Both the position numbers and the translations under genes were made by a program. The notes below the pieces were generated by a model, which searched no databases, was not told the origin of the DNA, and was given only the letters and a program-made list of their open reading frames with translations. DNA of 5,338 bases from Gammaproteobacteria bacterium (GTDB taxonomy: Bacteria > Pseudomonadota > Gammaproteobacteria > Chromatiales > Chromatiaceae), in assembly GCA_019136395.1 (NCBI GenBank), contig JAGVUH010000218.1:1-5338 (forward strand), read 5' to 3'. Below, piece by piece: positions 1 through 5,338 of this stretch (position 1 is the first letter of the stretch; each line of letters begins with the position of its first letter).

Positions 1-55
1 CGACCAGGGCCGGCAACAATAACCCGGGAATCAACAGGGAGCGGGGTAAGGACAT
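1..55 (-). CDS. N-terminus of an exported protein, cut by the window edge
   Basis: Read on the minus strand, an ATG at 55-53 opens a frame that runs off the left edge without a stop and translates as MSLPRSLLIPGLLLPALV. This has the shape of a signal peptide start: one basic residue followed by a Leu/Pro-rich hydrophobic stretch. A GAGG motif lies 6 nt upstream of the ATG, a good ribosome-binding distance. Only 18 codons are visible, so no family can be named. The gene is divergent from feoA with about 350 bp between the two starts. No convincing promoter for it is visible. The frame could be fortuitous, because short hydrophobic ORFs are easily found; the RBS and signal-like composition together favour a real gene. 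Confidence 0.5.
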   Translation of the reverse strand, partial: MSLPRSLLIPGLLLPALV

Positions 56-309
56 GATGAACCTCGAGCGGAGAGGAGCGCGCCGGGAAACCGGCTGACC
101 GAGGCGGGAAACTAACAAGCCAGGCTTAAGCGATCCTTAAGACTCCATCGGCAGCAAGTGCCACCGGGGTCCCCGCAAAGCCCCAATGGTGTCCGACTCT
201 GGCCGCGGCGTCAGCCAGTTCTGGCGCAGACGCACTTTCTCGACCGTCAATGCCCGCGAACTGGCATCGGCAGCGCGGACCATGCTGACTGAATTCGTGA
301 TCCATGCGA
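56..309. other. Divergent intergenic region, no confident gene
   Basis: This spacer between the left minus-strand gene and the feo promoter contains no gene I can support. Three things are visible. At 82-95 there is a 5-bp perfect stem closing a GAAA tetraloop (GCCGG GAAA CCGGC), which would lie in the leader of the left gene as a TTTC-loop hairpin. At 125-141 two CTTAAG sites flank CGATC, forming a small AT-rich dyad. A plus-strand frame from ATG 186 to TAA 321-323 could encode 45 residues with about 75% GC at third positions, but it has no ribosome-binding site and no family I recognise. It may be a gene remnant or chance. A longer minus-strand frame (126-332) lacks an RBS, has lower third-position GC and overlaps the feo promoter, so I do not call it. 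Confidence 0.5.
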
Positions 310-339
310 TTGGCATCCGTTAATGAGATCATTTATCAT
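310..339 (+). promoter_or_regulatory. Predicted sigma70-type promoter of the feo operon
   Basis: TTGGCA at 310-315 matches the -35 consensus at 5 of 6 bases, and TATCAT at 334-339 matches the -10 consensus at 5 of 6, with an 18-bp spacer. This predicts a transcript start near 346, giving a leader of about 58 nt before feoA. The short stretch 319-345 is distinctly AT-rich compared with the GC-rich surroundings, as expected for a promoter. The Fur-like site at 319-337 overlaps the spacer and the -10 element, so a bound repressor would block polymerase. Confidence 0.65.
319..337 (+). promoter_or_regulatory. Putative Fur box overlapping the feo promoter
   Basis: GTTAATGAGATCATTTATC matches the classical 19-bp Fur consensus GATAATGATAATCATTATC at 13 of 19 positions. 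In the 7-1-7 form, positions 324-338 match at 10 of 14. It sits across the promoter spacer and -10 hexamer, the expected place for an iron-dependent repressor. Fur control of feo operons is well established in gammaproteobacteria; binding here is inferred from the match and position. Confidence 0.6.
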
Positions 340-346
340 TAAGAAA

Positions 347-366
347 GTGGATCAATTCCGATCCAC
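347..366 (+). repeat. Perfect 7-bp inverted repeat at the feo transcript start
   Basis: GTGGATCAATTCCGATCCAC is two perfectly complementary 7-bp arms (GTGGATC and GATCCAC) around a 6-bp centre. It begins about one base after the predicted transcript start and lies 37 bp before the feoA ATG. As DNA it is a candidate operator for a dimeric regulator that I cannot name. It does not match the FNR consensus. As RNA it would form a short hairpin at the extreme 5' end of the feo transcript, which could stabilise the message. No T-run follows, so it is not an intrinsic terminator. Confidence 0.6.
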
Positions 367-403
367 CCGCCATTTCGCCCAACCAGACACCGAAAGACTG
401 CCC

Positions 404-649
404 ATGTACACCACCCTCAAGACCCTCAAAGTCGGCGAACGGGCCCGCGTCAGCGGCTACGCCGCGGGATGCCCCGGCTACCGCCACCGCCTGCTCACCA
501 TGGGGTTGACCCCCGGCACCGAAATCCGCGTCACCCGCTTGGCGCCCCTGGGTGATCCGGTAGAGGTCGAGGTCCGCGGTTACAGCCTCTCGTTGCGCAA
601 GGACGAGGCGGAGGTCTTGCAGGTGCAACGCGGCTGGCTTTCGGAGTAG
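404..649 (+). CDS. feoA: FeoA, small SH3-like partner of FeoB
   Basis: An 81-residue cytoplasmic protein of the FeoA family, of typical length for the family (about 75-85). FeoA has an SH3-like beta-barrel fold and supports ferrous-iron transport by FeoB. Visible family features are LKVGERARV (residues 8-16), the conserved RLLTMGLTPGTEIRV block (29-43), GDPVEVEVRGYSLSLR (50-65) and the closing valine-rich strand near residues 71-74. I chose ATG 404 over an in-frame ATG at 323 because the latter lies inside the Fur box and promoter and would add 27 residues unlike FeoA. GAAAG at 392-396 is a weak ribosome-binding site 7 nt upstream. It is the first gene of the operon, and its stop lies 4 bp before the feoB start, so it is tightly coupled to feoB. 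The Fe(II)-transport assignment rests on family membership and linkage to feoB. Confidence 0.96.
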   Translation: MYTTLKTLKVGERARVSGYAAGCPGYRHRLLTMGLTPGTEIRVTRLAPLGDPVEVEVRGYSLSLRKDEAEVLQVQRGWLSE

Positions 650-653
650 TCGC

Positions 654-3345
<2,692 letters not shown>

Positions 3346-3349
<4 letters not shown>

Positions 3350-3561
3350 CCCTCACCGATCTCAAGCATTTTCTTCTCGACCACCAGCAGGCGACCCTCG
3401 GTGAGATCGCCGCCTATTTCGCCGCGGACCGCGAATTGGTCCGCGGCATGCTCGAGATCTGGCAGCGCAAAGGCAAGGTCACTTGTCTGCAAGCCGAGAA
3501 ATGCCGGGGTTGCACCCAGTGTGGCAGCACCCCGATCGAGGTCTATCAATGGCAAGGTTAG
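3346..3561 (+). CDS. feoC: FeoC-like winged-helix protein with four cysteines
   Basis: A 71-residue protein of the FeoC-like type: a small N-terminal winged-helix domain followed by a cysteine motif. Residues 1-45 (LTDLKHFLLDHQQATLGEIA, then AAYFAADRELVRGMLEIWQRKGKV) fit a helix-turn-helix fold in which LGEIAAYF and RELVRGMLEIW are the core helices. Cys47, Cys53, Cys56 and Cys59 (spacing x5, x2, x2; CRGCTQC) form a tighter cluster than the enterobacterial FeoC. In that family the cysteines bind an oxygen-sensitive Fe-S cluster and FeoC controls FeoB stability or activity. The C-terminus EVYQW resembles the aromatic ending of the family. ATG 3346 overlaps the stop of the preceding gene, and GAGGAG at 3333-3338 is 7 nt upstream; a longer upstream frame reads in the wrong phase of that gene. 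A direct DNA-binding role is possible but less likely given the feo context. Confidence 0.9.
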
Positions 3562-3627
3562 CCTGAGGCGCTGACCCCTTGCCCCCCCGTTCACTCTAGC
3601 TGTAACCCCCAAATTAGGATTGACCCA
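3562..3627 (+). other. Spacer between feoC and the porin gene
   Basis: These 66 bp contain no convincing terminator, Fur box or strong promoter. The best inverted repeat, GCCTGAGGC at 3561-3569, has only a 3-bp stem. AGGA at 3616-3619, 8 nt before the ATG at 3628, is the ribosome-binding site of the porin gene. The lack of a terminator is the reason to treat the porin as part of the feo transcript, possibly with a weak internal promoter (TTCACT 3590-3595, TAGGAT 3615-3620, 19-bp spacer). Confidence 0.45.
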
Positions 3628-4875
3628 ATGTCCCGGCGCCCTTCCGTCTCCCCCGTCCATTTCCGACTGATGCCCGCGAGACTGGCCTGTCTCGCTCTGG
3701 TGCCTTTGGTTGGACCGACCTCGCTGGCCGCCGAGACCACCACTCCCGATAACACCGCCCCGGGGGCCTCCGCTCCCACGGCCATCCCCGCCCCCGCGGC
3801 GCGGACCTCCTTCGGTCAAGATCCCAAGCATGTTCGGCCCCCTGAACCGTCGGCGGAGGCTGAAGCGGAGGCGGTCCCCGTCGCGGGCGAGGATGACGAC
3901 CACCTGCGCTTCCCGCCCCAGGACGCCACGGGTGAGCAGTCCTATCCCTATCTGCAACTCAATGGCCTGATCGAGGCCGGCTGGGTCTACACCAAACCCT
4001 ATGCAGGCCCCAGTGAGGACGAGGGGATCATCTCCACTCTGGAGCTGATGATGACCTTCCAGCCCCACCCCTGGGTCAAGGTCCAGGCCAGCGGTCTCTA
4101 CGAGAACAACGGTCGGGCGCCCCTGGAACTGGACGTGGCCCAACTGCGGGTCGGTCCCCCGGAGGGAACCTGGTTCGTCGACGGTGGTCAGTTCTATCTC
4201 CCCTTCGGCCGTTATGAGTCCAACATGGTCTCGGACCCGCTGACCCTGGAGTTGGGCGAGACCCGGGAGATCGCCGGGGCGGTGGGCTTCGAACTCGACC
4301 AATTCTTTGGCGCCGCCTATGCCTTCGAGGGTGAGCAGCACGAAGAGGACGGCCAGCGCGGCAACGAGTGGGGTCTGGAGGTGGGTTATGCCGCCCAGAT
4401 CGGGACCCATCCCATGACCCTGGCCCTGGGCTACCTCAGTGACCTGGGCGATGCCGACAGCCTGCGCGAGGTGGTGGAGGATGACGACCGGGTGGGTGGC
4501 CTGGCGGCAAGCCTGCTCTTCGAGGCCGGTCCCTGGACCCTCATCGGTGAATACGTCACCGCGACCGAGCAGTTCGACCTGGGCGCCGGTGAGGCCCTGG
4601 CGGAGCAGCAGCCTTCCGCCTGGATGCTGGAGGCGGGTTACGGTTTCGATCTATTCAGCAAGCCTGCTCAGATTGCCGTGGGTTACCAGGGCAGCGCCGA
4701 GGCCCTGGCCCTGGAATTGCCCGCGGCCCGGGGGCTGGTGACCTTCAATCTGGAGATCTACGACTACACAATCTTACAACTCGAGTACGTCCGTGATCAG
4801 GACTACGGCGCGGGGGAGGGGGGGACCGGTAACAGCGGCAATGGGTTTACCGCTCAGGTGGCGATCGCGTTTTGA
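3628..4875 (+). CDS. LbtU-family outer-membrane porin, probable iron/siderophore entry
   Basis: A 415-residue outer-membrane beta-barrel protein. The N-terminus has basic residues, then a hydrophobic core (LACLALVPLVGPTSLAA) and a likely signal-peptidase site around residue 34-35. A second Met at residue 15 would give a more ordinary signal peptide, but only ATG 3628 has a good RBS (AGGA, 8 nt). Residues 36-105 are a Pro/Ala-rich and acidic linker. From about 107 to the end alternating hydrophobic strands and polar turns form the barrel. YLQLNGLIEAGW (108-119) and the block GQFYLPFGRYESNMVSDPLT (187-206) followed by LELGET are typical of the LbtU family. LbtU of Legionella takes up the siderophore legiobactin. 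The protein ends FTAQVAIAF with the terminal Phe and alternating hydrophobics expected of a BAM recognition signal. Linkage to feo supports an iron role, but the ligand is unknown and a general porin is possible. Confidence 0.78.
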   Translation: MSRRPSVSPVHFRLMPARLACLALVPLVGPTSLAAETTTPDNTAPGASAPTAIPAPAARTSFGQDPKHVRPPEPSAEAEAEAVPVAGEDDDHLRFPPQDATGEQSYPYLQLNGLIEAGWVYTKPYAGPSEDEGIISTLELMMTFQPHPWVKVQASGLYENNGRAPLELDVAQLRVGPPEGTWFVDGGQFYLPFGRYESNMVSDPLTLELGETREIAGAVGFELDQFFGAAYAFEGEQHEEDGQRGNEWGLEVGYAAQIGTHPMTLALGYLSDLGDADSLREVVEDDDRVGGLAASLLFEAGPWTLIGEYVTATEQFDLGAGEALAEQQPSAWMLEAGYGFDLFSKPAQIAVGYQGSAEALALELPAARGLVTFNLEIYDYTILQLEYVRDQDYGAGEGGTGNSGNGFTAQVAIAF

Positions 4876-4971
4876 ACCGCTCCGCGGCCATGGGCTTAGC
4901 GCCCCGGTGGCGATCGCGTTTTATACCGCTCCGCGGCCACGGGTTTGCCACCCGGGTGGCTATCGCGTTTT
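4841..4971. repeat. 49-bp tandem repeat with GCGATCGC cores, 2.7 copies
   Basis: Copy 1 is 4841-4889, copy 2 is 4890-4938 and the partial copy 3 is 4939-4971 (33 bp). Copies 1 and 2 match at 43 of 49 positions; copy 3 matches copy 1 at 27 of 33. Each full unit contains GGTGGCGATCGCGTTTT followed by ACCGCTCCGCGGCC, so the palindrome GCGATCGC occurs at 4861-4868 and 4910-4917 and is changed to GCTATCGC in copy 3. A CCGCGG at 4983-4988, 3 bp off register, hints that copy 3 once continued. Copy 3 also contains a perfect 14-bp palindrome, GCCACCCGGGTGGC (4947-4960). The array covers the whole gap between the convergent genes and overlaps both 3' ends: the porin stop (4873-4875) is in copy 1 and the minus-strand stop (4962-4960) is in copy 3. 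GCGATCGC is the cyanobacterial HIP1 core, but nothing else here is cyanobacterial. Confidence 0.9.
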
Positions 4972-5286
4972 GTCCACTTCCCCCGCGGTGCCCGGTGCCG
5001 GTTCCTGCTTCGCGCCCAGACGATGGGATAGACGCTGGGCATTGCGGGTCCGTGCGGAGAGCCCGAAATATCCGTCGTAATAGGTCGTCCTGGGCGCGTA
5101 ACCACGGGTCTCCTTGGCCACGTTGGCCGGGACCTTCGGGGCCCCGGCGGCACTGGCCGCGCCCACGGCGAGGCTGAGTGGCAGCAGGAGGGTCAACAGG
5201 GCGACCAGACCTGTTTTCGGGGAGGTCTCAACGGGGGATGTCTTGTGGGCTGCCGTCTTGTTGGATGATGCAAGGATGCCGGACAT
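4960..5286 (-). CDS. Small exported or membrane-anchored protein of unknown function
   Basis: A 108-residue protein convergent with the porin gene. I do not recognise a family. Residues 1-25 are polar and Ser/Thr/Lys-rich, followed by a hydrophobic stretch (GLVALLTLLLPLSLAVGAAS, 26-45) and small residues ASAAGAP that would suit signal-peptidase cleavage near residue 47. It could be an exported protein with a long signal peptide or a single-pass membrane protein. The mature part is basic and contains RGYAPRTTYYDGYFGLSART (61-80), rich in Tyr and Gly, then a low-complexity tail. ATG at 5286-5284 is preceded by AGGGAGAA about 7 nt upstream. A TTG start 16 codons earlier is less likely. The RBS lies in one arm of a 9-bp inverted repeat, which may restrict translation. 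Its last codons and TAG stop fall in repeat copy 3. No functional link to iron uptake can be shown. Confidence 0.75.
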   Translation of the reverse strand: MSGILASSNKTAAHKTSPVETSPKTGLVALLTLLLPLSLAVGAASAAGAPKVPANVAKETRGYAPRTTYYDGYFGLSARTRNAQRLSHRLGAKQEPAPGTAGEVDKTR

Positions 5287-5288
5287 GG

Positions 5289-5320
5289 TGACTTCTCCCT
5301 GGTGCACTAACGAGAAGTCA
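5289..5320 (-). promoter_or_regulatory. 9-bp inverted repeat overlapping the RBS of the small exported protein
   Basis: In minus-strand sense, TGACTTCTC and GAGAAGTCA are perfectly complementary 9-base arms separated by the 14-nt loop GTTAGTGCACCAGG. The second arm ends two bases before the ATG at 5286 and contains most of the ribosome-binding site (GGGAGAA). A folded leader would hide this site, so the element is a candidate translational switch or RNA-binding target. As DNA it could be an operator. The loop contains the self-complementary hexamer GTGCAC. The promoter would lie mostly beyond the window edge. Confidence 0.6.
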
Positions 5321-5338
5321 TTCTGGCAGCCCAACCTT

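Noticed and set aside
126..332. Minus-strand 68-codon frame upstream of feoA
   Set aside because: It has no ribosome-binding site, its third-position GC is lower than the real genes, no family is recognisable, and its start lies in the feo promoter and Fur-like site.
347..366. FNR box or intrinsic terminator in the feoA leader
   Set aside because: The dyad lacks the TTGAT-N4-ATCAA pattern of FNR and has no following T-run.
323..403. N-terminal extension of FeoA from ATG 323
   Set aside because: The start falls before the predicted transcript start, inside the Fur-like site, and the extra 27 residues do not resemble FeoA.
4841..4971. CRISPR array or cyanobacterial HIP1 locus
   Set aside because: The units are contiguous with no unique spacers, which excludes CRISPR. 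The GCGATCGC core resembles HIP1, but the gene content is gammaproteobacterial, so a HIP1 assignment is not supported.
4872..5177. Plus-strand frames running through the repeat toward 5177
   Set aside because: They translate repeat DNA out of frame and then the antisense of the small exported protein gene, giving Arg/Pro-rich low-complexity peptides.
5307..5321. Four-codon minus-strand leader peptide (MTSR) before the small exported protein
   Set aside because: It has no clear ribosome-binding site and could be chance; it is mentioned only as a possible modifier of the hairpin.

Overview
The window looks like part of the chromosome of a GC-rich gammaproteobacterium, most plausibly a purple sulfur bacterium or close relative (Chromatiales). 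The reasons are the enterobacterial-type FeoA/FeoB/FeoC set, the LbtU-type outer-membrane porin and the high GC of third codon positions. The genus cannot be fixed from the sequence alone. The main content is one plus-strand ferrous-iron uptake locus.

Layout, left to right. Positions 1-55 hold the first 18 codons of a minus-strand gene for an apparently exported protein, cut by the window edge. Positions 56-309 are a gene-poor divergent spacer. A good sigma70-like promoter (TTGGCA, 18 bp, TATCAT; 310-339) with an overlapping Fur-box-like sequence (319-337) and a perfect 7-bp dyad just downstream (347-366) precede feoA (404-649). feoB (654-3026) follows after 4 bp. The feoB to next-gene spacer is a decayed 3' fragment of a catalase-peroxidase gene (katG; about 3028-3153). 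Next come a 65-residue protein of unknown function (3152-3349) and a FeoC-like winged-helix protein with four cysteines (3346-3561), coupled to it by an ATGA overlap. An LbtU-family outer-membrane beta-barrel protein (3628-4875) lies 66 bp further on and is probably co-transcribed.

The right end holds a 49-bp tandem repeat (4841-4971, two full copies and one partial) carrying GCGATCGC-like cores. It fills the gap between the porin gene and a convergent minus-strand gene (4960-5286). Both genes end inside repeat copies: copy 1 encodes the terminal residues and stop of the porin, and copy 3 provides the stop of the minus-strand gene. That gene encodes a 108-residue protein with a signal-like hydrophobic segment, and its leader has a perfect 9-bp inverted repeat that overlaps its ribosome-binding site.

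Working model: low iron relieves Fur repression. The porin would help iron or an iron chelate across the outer membrane, FeoB moves Fe(II) across the inner membrane using its GTPase domain, FeoA supports FeoB, and the FeoC-like protein may sense Fe-S or redox state to control FeoB. The porin's substrate and the 65-residue protein's role are inference only. The least expected features are the katG remnant inside the iron operon and the repeat that ends two converging genes.
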